A stretch of 64,000 nt of DNA from Serratia sp. PL17 (GTDB taxonomy: Bacteria; Pseudomonadota; Gammaproteobacteria; Enterobacterales; Enterobacteriaceae). The notes beneath the pieces were generated by a model that saw only the letters and a list, made by a program, of their open reading frames with translations, was not told the origin of the DNA and did not search any database. Of this stretch, positions 55,543-64,000 are shown piece after piece (the stretch's first letter is position 1; the number at the start of each line of letters is the position of its first letter). The translations under genes and the position numbers were made by a program. The stretch lies in contig NZ_JAFIBY010000001.1 in NCBI RefSeq assembly GCF_017832355.1, positions 186,001 through 250,000 on the forward strand, written 5' to 3'.

Positions 55543-56259
55543 TTAAAAGTATTCAGCTGTAAGAAGCGAGTTCAAATCCTTGATGTCGGATTCCTTCCAC
55601 AGCTTTCCCTGCAGTGCGTAATATGGCATTTCGTCCAGCCATTTTTTATGTTCGGGAGTTTCTACTCCTTCGATAATTACCTTGTAATGATTAAGGTAAA
55701 AAAAGCGCAATAAAGCGCGCATTAAACCCTCGCCACCGGACTTCTTCATAAAGTCCCATAATAAAAAGCGATCGAGTTTAACGAAGCGGAACTGGCTGTT
55801 ATACAACGCGGAAAACCCCGCATAGCCTGAACCAAAATCATCGAGCCAAAATGAATAGCTCTTCAGTGAGGGATCGCCATGAACACGGTCTTTAACTAAC
55901 CGAGTCGAGTTTTCACTGATTTCGAAATGAATACATCGGGTGGCGCTAATTCTTTCTGCAAAATGGCTATTGGCCAGAGAACGAAGAGAATGGTCGTCTA
56001 CATTTAGTGTTGCGATAACCTGGTTTTCACGAAACCAGTGGTTATATTTTTCTATCAGACTGACCTGATCCAACAAAATCTCAATTCGCGTGGCGCTATC
56101 AGCTGTACGAAAGAACTGTTCAGGAGAGAAATGGGCATATTCACTATTAAAAGTGAATCTTGATAGACACTCAACGGCCAGCAATTGTCCCGATTTTGCG
56201 AACATAGGCTGGAAAACATAATTAATTCCGTTATTTTTCTCTCTAAAAGAACTGCGCAT
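55543..56259 (-). CDS. EAL-domain c-di-GMP phosphodiesterase (MrkJ-like)
   Basis: The 238-residue stand-alone EAL protein has the length of Klebsiella MrkJ. The catalytic set looks complete: Glu30 in the EAL position (VECLSRF), Asn in TLNVDDHS, Glu in FEISENS, Asp-Asp in WLDDFGSGY, Lys in VKLDRF, Glu in EGVET and Gln in ALQGK. It should hydrolyse c-di-GMP and thereby lower fimbriation or biofilm. No sensor or GGDEF domain is attached. It is divergent from fimA with a 516-base gap. Confidence 0.88.
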   Translation of the reverse strand: MRSSFREKNNGINYVFQPMFAKSGQLLAVECLSRFTFNSEYAHFSPEQFFRTADSATRIEILLDQVSLIEKYNHWFRENQVIATLNVDDHSLRSLANSHFAERISATRCIHFEISENSTRLVKDRVHGDPSLKSYSFWLDDFGSGYAGFSALYNSQFRFVKLDRFLLWDFMKKSGGEGLMRALLRFFYLNHYKVIIEGVETPEHKKWLDEMPYYALQGKLWKESDIKDLNSLLTAEYF

Positions 56260-56775
56260 TCCTCAATCCCTTGATTGATGTATAACTGTTTGTTTTTTAA
56301 AACATAATTTAATGAAATTTGGCTGTTTATGGGTAAATGTCTTATTTAAAGCAGCCAAGATGTGCAATGCCGCTTACAGACCATCAAAGGGGCTTTTTGT
56401 CGCGAATTCTAAAGTGCTCAAAAGGTAACAAAATGTAAATATACGGAATAATGTACTGATAATTAGGTCTTAAGACAAAATGTCCGACTGCATGGCTTTC
56501 CAAAACACAGATTATTCCTATTCGATTGAATCGTCAACATCGATCGATAGGTATTTGTTGATAGTTTATTCCTATCAAGAGGGGGGTTATGAATGTTTTA
56601 AACGATTTAACAATAAGAATGCCGTTGGTCTATATTTCGTCCGGCAATGGGTTCATCGAGGCAACACTCCTTTTAAGCAAGGAGTGCTATCGCTGAGTGT
56701 ATGCTCAGTGCCGGGGATTAATATATTCGTCTGTCACTGAATCGATTATTTTATTGTTTTTCTATGGAGCTGGAA
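56260..56775 (+). promoter_or_regulatory. fimA upstream region with leader hairpins
   Basis: This AT-rich gap carries promoters for the EAL gene (-) and fimA (+). Near fimA two stem-loops occur: CACTCCTT/AAGGAGTG (56665-56686) and CTGAG/CTCAG (56693-56708). I found no inverted-repeat pair like the E. coli fimS switch. An 86-codon open frame at 56480-56740 looks non-coding. Confidence 0.5.
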
Positions 56776-57315
56776 ATGAAAAAAGTATTATTGCCTTTGG
56801 CTGCGCTGGTATTGTCCGTAACTGCTTCTAACGCAATGGCTGCGAATGGCACTGTTAAATTCACCGGTGAAATCAAACAGTCTACTTGCCAGGTAACTAG
56901 CGATACTCAAAATAAAGAAGTTTATTTGGGTACTTATCCTACTTCTGCATTCCAAAATGTTGGCGATAAGTCTGCATCTAAAGCTTTCCAGATCTCTCTG
57001 GAAAAATGTGATGCTGGCGACTACAGCCTGCGTTTTGATGGCAACACCGTTGCTGGCAACCCTGACCTGCTGTCTGTAAGCAACGTTGGCGGCACTGGCA
57101 CAGCAGCTACCGGTGTTGGTATCGAAATTACCGACAACAACGGCAAACCTTTCGCTATCGGCGATGGTAGCAACATCAAAGACGACGTAGCTAAAGTGAG
57201 CGTTGATGCTGCCGGTACCGCGACCTTCAACCTGCAGGCTCGCTACCGTTCATTCGCTGGTGTGACCGCTGGTCTGGCAAATGCCACCAGCCCGTTCACC
57301 ATCGAATACAAATAA
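56776..57315 (+). CDS. fimA: Type 1-like major fimbrial subunit FimA
   Basis: The 179-residue chaperone-usher pilin has a signal peptide (MKKVLLPLAALVLSVTASNA..MA) and mature start ANGTVKFTGEIKQSTCQVTS. The disulfide Cys pair is in STCQV and SLEKCD, and the C-terminal TSPFTIEYK has the penultimate Tyr typical of pilins. It uses highly expressed codons. It is the first gene of the fim operon; GGAG precedes the ATG at 56776. Confidence 0.95.
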   Translation: MKKVLLPLAALVLSVTASNAMAANGTVKFTGEIKQSTCQVTSDTQNKEVYLGTYPTSAFQNVGDKSASKAFQISLEKCDAGDYSLRFDGNTVAGNPDLLSVSNVGGTGTAATGVGIEITDNNGKPFAIGDGSNIKDDVAKVSVDAAGTATFNLQARYRSFAGVTAGLANATSPFTIEYK

Positions 57316-57364
57316 TTGATCTTTTAGGACACAAACGGCCAAGGATGGCCCGTAGAGGAAACCG

Positions 57365-58051
57365 ATGAAAAAGTTCTTTGCTGCTCTGCTGATGCTGGGC
57401 ACTTTTAGCAGCTACGCCGGGATCCAGGTAGATGCCACCCGGGTAATCTATAAAGGCTCAGATAAATCAGCCTCGCTGCCGATTCATAATGATGCTGCTG
57501 AAGCTTATATGGTGCAAACCTGGTTGGATACCGGTGACAGAAATCAGGTGCCGAAAAATCTGCCGATTGTAGTGGTTCCACCGATCCTGAAATTGGATGC
57601 GACAAAGACCGCTATTTTACGCTTTATTTATTCCGGTACTGGTCTTCCACAAGATAAAGAAACTCTGCTGTGGATTAACGTGCAGGAAATACCACCCGCA
57701 CCGAAGCAGGAGAATGTGCTTCAGGTTGCAGTGCGTACCCGAATTAAACTTTTTTATCGACCGGTGGCGTTGAAAACGACGCTGGACGAGCAAGTGCAAA
57801 AATTACGCTGGCAGCGTGAAGGTTCACGTTTGCAGGTGATTAACGATGGCCCTCTGCATATTACCTTTGGGGCGCTGCATTTGAAAAATAGCGCGGGTAA
57901 GACCGTAGATGTCGATGCCAACATGGTGAATCCAGGCGAGCGCCTTGCGATCAACATCCCAGCAGGCGTCAGCGCGAGTAACAAAATTTCGTTCAGTTAT
58001 ATCAATGATTTTGGCGGTAGAACGGAAGTCAAGGACGTTCCAGTACAATAA
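57365..58051 (+). CDS. fimC: Periplasmic fimbrial chaperone
   Basis: The 228-residue PapD-like chaperone has a signal peptide (MKKFFAALLMLGTFSSYA) followed by the G1-type start GIQVDATRVIYKGSDKSASL. The conserved chaperone segments are TAILRFIYSGTGLPQDKETL, with the basic residue that anchors the subunit C-terminus, and LLWINVQEIPP. It is the second gene of the operon. In Serratia literature the chaperone is sometimes called FimB; the symbol here follows E. coli. Confidence 0.92.
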   Translation: MKKFFAALLMLGTFSSYAGIQVDATRVIYKGSDKSASLPIHNDAAEAYMVQTWLDTGDRNQVPKNLPIVVVPPILKLDATKTAILRFIYSGTGLPQDKETLLWINVQEIPPAPKQENVLQVAVRTRIKLFYRPVALKTTLDEQVQKLRWQREGSRLQVINDGPLHITFGALHLKNSAGKTVDVDANMVNPGERLAINIPAGVSASNKISFSYINDFGGRTEVKDVPVQ

Positions 58052-58063
58052 GAGAGACAGGGA

Positions 58064-60658
58064 ATGGCACATCAACGAAAAGTAGCATGCGGAACGACAC
58101 GGCTGACACAGTTGATCCGGATTGCAATCATTGCCGCCGCCGCGCCGATTTTATGGAGTGAAGCAGCGCTGGCAGAATTTAACATGTCGTTTGTACACGG
58201 CAATGAAAACTTGAGTAACGCCGAAGCCGTGGCTCAGGGTGATGCGTTGCAACCTGGCGTCTATCCATTTGATATCTACGTCAACTTGACCCAGGTCGAT
58301 CATAAAGATGTTACTTTTCGTCAGGTAAAAGGGCAGGCTGCATCTCAGCCTTGCCTTAAAGTTGAAGATCTGTTGAATTACGGTATTAAACTGCCGGAAA
58401 CCCTGCCGGCAGGCAGCTGTGTTGATTTACCTGCTGTGATTAAAGACGCCGCTGTCAGCTATGACGCAGCAGTGCAGCAAATTAATATTTCTGTACCACA
58501 GACCATGATGGATTTGAGCGCTGTAGGTGCAATCCCATCAAGCATGTACGATGAAGGCATTAACGCCCTGTTCGCCAACTATACCTTCAATTACAACAAG
58601 AACAGTTATCGTCGCGATGATGCAGATGACAGCGAATATACTTTCCTGTCGCTGAACAGTGGCCTCAACGTGGGAAGATGGCGCTTGCGCAATAACTCCA
58701 CGCTGGATAAGCAAAGCGGCAGCAGTGCAAACTGGACTAACCTCTCATCTTGGGCGGAAACTGACATTGCGCCATGGCGTAGCCGTTTGATCATGGGTCA
58801 GGCCAGTACCAACAACAACGTATTTAACAGTTTCCAGTTCCGTGGTGTTCAGCTTTCCAGCGTAGACGACATGCTGCCTGACAGCTTGCGCGGCTATGCA
58901 CCTGTGGTTCGTGGCATCGCGGCAACCAATGCCCGGGTAGAGATCCGCCAGAACGGTTACATTATTTACAGCACTAACGTGGCGCCGGGTCCTTTTGAGA
59001 TCCATGATGTTTACCCACATACCAACAACGGCGACCTGATTGTCACCGTTAATGAAGCCGATGGTTCCCATAAAACCTTCAGCGTAGCCTATTCATCCGT
59101 GGCAAATATGCTGCGTGAAGGCATTTGGAACTTCCAACTGACAGCCGGTAAATATCACAATGGCAATGGCGGTTATCAGCCTAATCTGATCCAGGGTACG
59201 CTGGCGCGTGGCATGAACTATGGCCTGACGCCTTTTGGTGGGGTGGTTATGGCTGAGCACTATCGCTCCGCGGCTTTGGGTGTAGGTAAAAGCCTGGGGT
59301 CATGGGGGGCAGTGTCGGTTGACGGTTCTATTTCAGATACTGAACTGGCTAATGGCGATCGTAAACAAGGCCAGAGCTTCCGTTTCCTGTATTCCAAATC
59401 GCTTAACCAGATGGGAACCAACTTCCAACTGGCGGGCTATCGCTATGCTACTTCGGGCTATTACGATCTCAGCGACGCAGTCGAAGAGCGTAATCGCTGG
59501 CGCAATGGTGTTTACGCGAATGATTACTGGGATCCGAATGATTTGCAGCCGGGCCAGCCATCCTGGAGCAATAACCAGAAGCGTACGCGTTACACCGCTC
59601 GCTATGGTAACAAACGCGAACGCGTTGAATTGTCGCTCAGCCAGCAATTGTGGGCAGGTGCCAATTTATATGCCAACGTTAGCCATCAGAACTATTGGGG
59701 CGTTTCCGGTAACGATCGTACCATTCAGGTGGGCTATAACGATGGTTACAAGCGTATTTCCTACGGTGTTTATCTGCAAGATACCCGTGGCCAATATGGT
59801 TATTCCGATCGCAGCGTAAACTTCACCGTTTCGGTACCGCTGGATTGGGGTCAGAACAATAATTCGACCACTGCCAACTTCAGTGCAGCACACAGTAAAC
59901 AGAGTGGGGACAGCTATTCCACCGGTATCAGTGGAACCATGCTGGACGATCGTCGTATGAACTACTCGGTGTCTACTGGGCATACGCAGTCTTCGGGCCA
60001 GAACAGCAACCTGAATGTGGGTTACAGCAGCAGCATCGGTAACATCGACGGTAGTTACGCGTATAGCAATAACTACCGCCAGGCTGGGCTTGGCCTGTCC
60101 GGTGGCCTGTTGGTGCACTCGGGTGGTGCCACCTTAACGCAGCCGTTGCAGAACACAATTTTGCTGGTGGAAGCCAAAGACGCTAAAGGTGTGCGCCTGG
60201 AAAACCAACCGGGTGTGACGATCGACCGCTTTGGTTATGCAGTGGTGCCATCGGCTAACCCGTATCGCTACAACTATGTTGCTTTGCGTACCGAGGACTT
60301 CGGGCCAGGGCTGGATGTACCTATAGCCAGTAAGCAAGTGGTTCCGACAGAAAAATCAGTGGTGAAAGTCACCTTCGATACCTTCAAAGGTGTCAGCCTG
60401 TTGATTCATGCCCGCCTCGGGAACGATAACTTCCCCGCGATTGGCGCCAGCGTGTTCAACGAAGATGGTCGCAACAGCGGCACTGTGGGCCTCAATGGCG
60501 ACACCTATGTTTCCGGTGTAAAACCGGGTGAAAAACTGACGATTAAATGGGGCCCGAAAGCCGATCAGCAGTGCGTACTGCCAATCCCGGCCAGCGTGGG
60601 TAACCAACAAGCGGGTATGGGATATCAGGAACTGACCCTGCAATGCCAAAAACTCTAA
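58064..60658 (+). CDS. fimD: Outer-membrane fimbrial usher
   Basis: The 864-residue usher has a long signal region, then the N-domain starting LAEFNMSFVHGNENLSNAEA, a 24-strand barrel with plug, and a C-domain with Cys pair. Typical motifs are GINALFANYTFNYNKN, RGIAATNARVEIRQNGYIIY and VAPGPFEIHDVYPHTNNGDL, the usher signature near residue 310. It starts 12 bases after the chaperone gene. E. coli nomenclature is used; Serratia papers may call it FimC. Confidence 0.95.
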   Translation: MAHQRKVACGTTRLTQLIRIAIIAAAAPILWSEAALAEFNMSFVHGNENLSNAEAVAQGDALQPGVYPFDIYVNLTQVDHKDVTFRQVKGQAASQPCLKVEDLLNYGIKLPETLPAGSCVDLPAVIKDAAVSYDAAVQQINISVPQTMMDLSAVGAIPSSMYDEGINALFANYTFNYNKNSYRRDDADDSEYTFLSLNSGLNVGRWRLRNNSTLDKQSGSSANWTNLSSWAETDIAPWRSRLIMGQASTNNNVFNSFQFRGVQLSSVDDMLPDSLRGYAPVVRGIAATNARVEIRQNGYIIYSTNVAPGPFEIHDVYPHTNNGDLIVTVNEADGSHKTFSVAYSSVANMLREGIWNFQLTAGKYHNGNGGYQPNLIQGTLARGMNYGLTPFGGVVMAEHYRSAALGVGKSLGSWGAVSVDGSISDTELANGDRKQGQSFRFLYSKSLNQMGTNFQLAGYRYATSGYYDLSDAVEERNRWRNGVYANDYWDPNDLQPGQPSWSNNQKRTRYTARYGNKRERVELSLSQQLWAGANLYANVSHQNYWGVSGNDRTIQVGYNDGYKRISYGVYLQDTRGQYGYSDRSVNFTVSVPLDWGQNNNSTTANFSAAHSKQSGDSYSTGISGTMLDDRRMNYSVSTGHTQSSGQNSNLNVGYSSSIGNIDGSYAYSNNYRQAGLGLSGGLLVHSGGATLTQPLQNTILLVEAKDAKGVRLENQPGVTIDRFGYAVVPSANPYRYNYVALRTEDFGPGLDVPIASKQVVPTEKSVVKVTFDTFKGVSLLIHARLGNDNFPAIGASVFNEDGRNSGTVGLNGDTYVSGVKPGEKLTIKWGPKADQQCVLPIPASVGNQQAGMGYQELTLQCQKL

Positions 60659-60666
60659 GGTGCACC

Positions 60667-61740
60667 ATGAAATTTAATACATTTGGACGTAAAACACTTT
60701 TGTCACTAGTGGCGCTGACGGGGTTGATGGCGGCACAGCAGGCGGCGGCAATGCAGTGCCGCTTCGGTAACTCGACCAGTTCGGCCAACCCAACCGGCAC
60801 CGTAACCCAGGATATCGACGTTGGACGGCCTATCGTGCTGGCCGCCAGCGACTTTGTTGCGGGTAATTTGATATGGCGTTCGCAGAACTTTACCTCCACC
60901 TTTACTTGCTGGGATACCGATAATTATCCGAGGGGGGAGAACGCCTATATCTATTGGAACCCGCAGAACTCGTTCGGTGCTCTGGACAAATCACTGTCTA
61001 TCGGCGTGTCGATCAACGGTGTTGATTATGATTCGATTAACCTCAAGCAGAGTTCCAATAGCCCGACGGGGCCGAATTTAGGTCCGGGTACCAAACCGGG
61101 TAGCAACAGAAGGAAGGCTGACCCTCAAGCGGTCACTGCCACCTATTCGGTCTACATCAAAGCCACCGGGGTGAAACCGCCAGCGGGCAATTTCCCGGCA
61201 TTGGGACGTGCTTCGTTGTTCCAGATTGATGGTGTGCTCGGTCTGAATGCCACCAAAGACAGCAACTTTAACGCCTATATAAAAGGGCTGGACAAGATCC
61301 GCGTGATTCAGTGTAACCCGCAGATCAGCGTGCTGGCGAATAATGGCGCCAGCGTTGATTTTGGTGTGTTGAGCACCACCAGCGCAAAAACGGGGACGGT
61401 TGCTAAGCAGGTCCCGTTTGATATCAAAGCGACGTTGTCGGGCGGTGAGTGTGCAGGGCAATCATTACAGGCGAGTTTTAGCAGCAACAATTCGGATCCT
61501 TCAAATAACACGCAGATTTTGCCTACAACCAAACCAGGTGTAGCCATCTTCTTGACCCAGCAGCGTGATACTAATAAGAAGCCGATCCCATTACAGACCA
61601 ACGTAGACTTTGGTGGTGTATTACAGGATAAGCAGAACGAAGTGTCTGAAACCTTTATCGCTAACCTGAAATGGCTGACGAATACGCCGACTCCAGGGGT
61701 ATTCAACGCGACAGCTAACGTAGACGTCACCTTCAAGTAA
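60667..61740 (+). CDS. Two-domain fimbrial tip adhesin
   Basis: The 357-residue protein has a signal peptide (MKFNTFGRKTLLSLVALTGL..AAA) and two parts: an N-terminal lectin-like domain (about 30-215) and a C-terminal pilin domain (about 220-357) ending NATANVDVTFK for donor-strand exchange. Cys pairs are at MQCRFG/TFTCWD and RVIQCNP/SGGECAG. It is the last gene and the likely adhesin (FimH position; FimD in Serratia usage). There are no separate minor-subunit genes between usher and adhesin. AAGG precedes the ATG at 60667; the gene begins just after the usher stop. Confidence 0.88.
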   Translation: MKFNTFGRKTLLSLVALTGLMAAQQAAAMQCRFGNSTSSANPTGTVTQDIDVGRPIVLAASDFVAGNLIWRSQNFTSTFTCWDTDNYPRGENAYIYWNPQNSFGALDKSLSIGVSINGVDYDSINLKQSSNSPTGPNLGPGTKPGSNRRKADPQAVTATYSVYIKATGVKPPAGNFPALGRASLFQIDGVLGLNATKDSNFNAYIKGLDKIRVIQCNPQISVLANNGASVDFGVLSTTSAKTGTVAKQVPFDIKATLSGGECAGQSLQASFSSNNSDPSNNTQILPTTKPGVAIFLTQQRDTNKKPIPLQTNVDFGGVLQDKQNEVSETFIANLKWLTNTPTPGVFNATANVDVTFK

Positions 61741-61752
61741 TAGCATGCAGTA

Positions 61753-61806
61753 AAAATGCCGCCCCTTTTAAAACACCAGCACGGTGCTTAAAAGGGGCGG
61801 CATTTT
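61753..61806. terminator. Strong bidirectional terminator after fim operon
   Basis: A perfect 19-bp stem (AAAATGCCGCCCCTTTTAA and its complement, 61753-61771 with 61788-61806) closes the fim operon (+). It also terminates the SoxS-like gene (-). Confidence 0.95.
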
Positions 61807-61823
61807 GCTATTCTGTGGGTGCC

Positions 61824-62279
61824 TTATTGCCCCATCCAGTTGCCACATTTACCTTCCAGATATTTCCCCGCATACCACAGATGTACGCCCGGTGACTCAT
61901 GGCGATGCCCGTTCAGGGGTTCTATGGGCTGTGGAGACATCTCTGCGACATCCCAGCGGGTAGTGCGGCGATACACCGCCGGTGTTTTGCCAAACTGTTT
62001 TTTAAACGCGCGCGAAAAAGACGGCTGGGAATCGAAATGATATTGCAGGGCGATGTCGAGAATGGGGCGAGGGCTTGAACGCAGCGCCTGCGCGGCCTGC
62101 GACAGACGCCGCTCGCGGATATAGCTGCCCAGCGCATGCCCGGTGGTGGTGCGGAACATCCTTTGTAAGTGCCACTTGGAGTAGCCTGACTTGGCCGCCA
62201 CGTTGTCTAACAGCAGTGGCTGATCAAGATGAGTTTCAATCCAGTCCAGCAAATCATGAATGATATTAACGCGATCCAT
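61824..62279 (-). CDS. AraC-family regulator of the SoxS/MarA/Rob group
   Basis: The 151-residue protein is an AraC-type activator with two helix-turn-helix motifs: DNVAAKSGYSKWHLQRMFRT (residues ~25-44) and LDIALQYHFDSQPSFSRAFK followed by KQFGKTP. It is close to SoxS/MarA/RamA but has a ~44-residue C-terminal extension (ending KYLEGKCGNWMGQ) that those short proteins lack; Rob has a longer one. It has no N-terminal ligand domain, so its level probably sets its activity. Likely targets are stress and efflux genes. Confidence 0.87.
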   Translation of the reverse strand: MDRVNIIHDLLDWIETHLDQPLLLDNVAAKSGYSKWHLQRMFRTTTGHALGSYIRERRLSQAAQALRSSPRPILDIALQYHFDSQPSFSRAFKKQFGKTPAVYRRTTRWDVAEMSPQPIEPLNGHRHESPGVHLWYAGKYLEGKCGNWMGQ

Positions 62280-62438
62280 TGTTTAAGTTCTCCCGCGGGT
62301 ACGACATTCAGGTCACAGTAGGTAATGGTAATTATCCAAGTTAGTTCTTTGATAATAGGCTGCGTAACCGGGTTACGCAAGTGTTAACTGGGGTGTAAAA
62401 GGTAGCGAAAAGTGCTCTTGCTGTGGCGGGAAATAAAA

Positions 62439-62459
62439 AAGGCCGCACGAGGCGGCCTT
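62439..62459 (-). terminator. mqo terminator
   Basis: An 8-bp stem AAGGCCGC / GCGGCCTT with a 5-base loop lies about 20 bases after the mqo stop; on the minus strand it is followed by TTTTTTATTT. Confidence 0.92.
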
Positions 62460-62480
62460 GAGAGAAGGGGGAAACGGGTA

Positions 62481-64000
62481 TCAGTTTGTTTCCGGCTTCA
62501 CTTCGATATAGTCCAACTGCAACACGCTGCTGGTGTAGCCGCGGATCTTGTTCGTCATTTCAATATCCCCATTCAGCTTGTGGCCGTAAGACGGGATAAT
62601 TTCTTTCAGTTTGCTCTGCCATTCTGGCGTCGCCACTTTGTCTTTGAAGACTTTTTCCATCATGTGCAACATGATTGGTGCAGCGGTGGAAGCACCCGGT
62701 GATGCGCCCAATAGAGCGGCAATGCTGCCGTCCTCAGAACTGACCACTTCGGTACCGAACTGCAGCAAGCCGCCTTTTTCATCATCTTTCTTGATGATCT
62801 GCACACGTTGGCCGGCAGTCCACAGTTTCCAGTCGGCCTGTTTGGCTTCAGGGAAGTACTCTTTCAGCGCTGCGAAACGGTCGTCGTCGTTCATCATCAA
62901 CTGACCAACCAGGTATTTCACCAGGTCGAAGTTATCCAGCCCGACGTGGGTCATCGGCATCAGGTTGGACGTGCTCAGGGAATGCAGCAGATCGAACAGC
63001 GAGCCGTTTTTCAGGAACTTGCCGGAGAACGTAGCGAACGGGCCAAACAGCAAGACACGCTTGCCATCCAGCATGCGGGTATCCAGGTGTGGAACCGACA
63101 TCGGTGGTGAACCTACGCTGGCCAGGCCATAAACCTTGGCCAGGTGTTGGTTAGCGATGTCCGGGTTAGTGGTCACCAGGAACTGACCGCCGACCGGGAA
63201 AGCACCATAGCCGTCTGCTTCAGGAATGCCGGTTTTTTGCAGAAGGGTCAGGGACGCACCGCCTGCGCCGATAAACACGAACTTGGCATTCACGGTGGTT
63301 TCTTTACCGTCACGGTTCAGATCGGCCACGGTCACGCGCCAGGTGTTGTCGGCGTTGCGCTTAATGTCGCGGACTTCATGGCTCAGGTTCAGCTTGAAGT
63401 TTGGATTTTTGGTCAGCGTATCCACCAGTTGATGGGTGATCACGCCAAAGTTCACGTCGGTGCCCAGCGGCATACGGGTCGCAGCAATTTTTTGCTTCGG
63501 ATCGCGACCGTCCATCACCAGTGGGGCCCACTGTTTAATTTGGTTGGCGTCTTCTGAGTACTCCATACCACGGAACAGGGTGCTGTGTTGCAGCGCTGCA
63601 TAGCGTTTGCGCAGGAAGTTGACGTTATCGTCACCCCAAACAAAGCTCATATGTGGCACGCTGTTAATAAAAGATTTTGGATCTTTCAGGACATTATTTT
63701 TCACCTGATAAGACCAGAATTGACGAGAGATTTCAAAAGACTCGTTTACCACCACGGCTTTGCTGATATCAATGGTGCCGTCTTTTTTCTCTGGGGTGTA
63801 GTTCATTTCAGCGAAGGCTGAATGGCCTGTCCCGGCGTTATTCCAACCGTTGGAGCTTTCTTCTGCCACACCGTTCATGCGTTCGTACATGTCGATGGAC
63901 CAGTTTGGTTCCAGCTCATGCAGGTAAGTCCCCAGCGTGGCGCTCATGATGCCGCCACCGATCAGTACCACATCAACGGTCTTATTCTCTTCTGCTGCGG
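62481..64000 (-). CDS. mqo: Malate:quinone oxidoreductase Mqo (N-terminus cut by window edge)
   Basis: Over 500 residues of the membrane-associated FAD enzyme that oxidises malate to oxaloacetate with quinone as acceptor. The FAD motif [20 protein letters not shown] and the family blocks [13 protein letters not shown] and [19 protein letters not shown] are present, and the C-terminus is intact. The frame continues unbroken through the right edge (upstream residues AAEENKTVD), so the true start with its short hydrophobic leader lies outside the window. The internal GTG near 63971 is not the start. Confidence 0.96.
   Translation of the reverse strand, partial: AAEENKTVDVVLIGGGIMSATLGTYLHELEPNWSIDMYERMNGVAEESSNGWNNAGTGHSAFAEMNYTPEKKDGTIDISKAVVVNESFEISRQFWSYQVKNNVLKDPKSFINSVPHMSFVWGDDNVNFLRKRYAALQHSTLFRGMEYSEDANQIKQWAPLVMDGRDPKQKIAATRMPLGTDVNFGVITHQLVDTLTKNPNFKLNLSHEVRDIKRNADNTWRVTVADLNRDGKETTVNAKFVFIGAGGASLTLLQKTGIPEADGYGAFPVGGQFLVTTNPDIANQHLAKVYGLASVGSPPMSVPHLDTRMLDGKRVLLFGPFATFSGKFLKNGSLFDLLHSLSTSNLMPMTHVGLDNFDLVKYLVGQLMMNDDDRFAALKEYFPEAKQADWKLWTAGQRVQIIKKDDEKGGLLQFGTEVVSSEDGSIAALLGASPGASTAAPIMLHMMEKVFKDKVATPEWQSKLKEIIPSYGHKLNGDIEMTNKIRGYTSSVLQLDYIEVKPETN

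Noticed and set aside
56480-56740. An 86-codon open frame upstream of fimA
   Set aside because: No Shine-Dalgarno site or family resemblance; it spans hairpins and AT-rich promoter-like DNA, so it is treated as non-coding.
56260-56775. Possible fimS-like invertible switch
   Set aside because: No pair of matching inverted repeats bounding a promoter segment and no fimB/fimE recombinase gene in the window.

Overview
The window looks like the chromosome of a Serratia-type enterobacterium (Yersiniaceae). The order ybiB, ybiJ, rlmF, mscM (ybiO), glnQPH, dps, rhtA, ompX follows the Escherichia coli core backbone. The products are very close to enterobacterial proteins, GC is moderate to high, and there are no prophage genes, transposases, tRNAs, rRNAs or CRISPR arrays. 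The genus is inferred from family resemblance, not from a database search.

Layout. 1-10,110: end of an MFS pump, a PaiB-type flavoprotein, ybiB, an M3-type peptidase, ybiJ, a flavin reductase, rlmF, a soluble PAS-PAS chemoreceptor, and a TetR/acetyltransferase/hydrolase operon behind a perfect 24-bp palindrome. 10,117-19,510: mscM, the glnHPQ glutamine importer with NtrC and sigma-54 signals, a small zinc-finger protein, dps, a P-loop kinase-like protein, a YhcH-type protein, rhtA and ompX. 19,533-28,185: a nitrilase-family amidohydrolase with divergent LysR regulator, an acetyltransferase, and a complete threonate/oxo-tetronate catabolic operon (ltnD-otnK-otnC-otnI-permease) with divergent DeoR regulator. 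28,212-32,958: a small unknown bicistron, then redox module A (molybdopterin lipoprotein, cytochrome b, periplasmic protein, response regulator/kinase). 33,506-41,877: an ECP (common pilus, Mat) fimbrial locus with two upstream regulators. 41,888-46,538: redox module B (kinase/response regulator divergent from cytochrome b, molybdopterin lipoprotein, methionine-rich MxKDx repeat protein, DUF417 membrane protein). 46,587-52,996: betT-betIBA choline/betaine locus with a 127-bp repeat inside it. 53,137-61,740: an FMN glutamate-synthase-like protein, a LuxR-type/EAL regulatory pair and a divergent type 1-like fimbrial operon. 61,824-64,000: a SoxS/MarA-like regulator and a truncated mqo.

The most interesting content is redox module B. 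A secreted peptide with 16 methionines in 79 mature residues sits with a Tat-exported MsrP-family molybdoenzyme, its probable quinol-linked cytochrome b, an RclC-like (DUF417) protein and a dedicated two-component system. This resembles the MrpX/YedY1/YedZ1 hypochlorite-scavenging system of Azospira, but under two-component control instead of SigF/NrsF. A second, diverged enzyme/cytochrome pair (module A) lies on the other side of the ECP pilus locus with its own regulator pair and a perfect 22-bp palindrome. The ECP locus carries two G8 tracts, one in a membrane-bound regulator and one in the usher, where loss of one base would truncate the protein; this suggests slipped-strand on/off switching.
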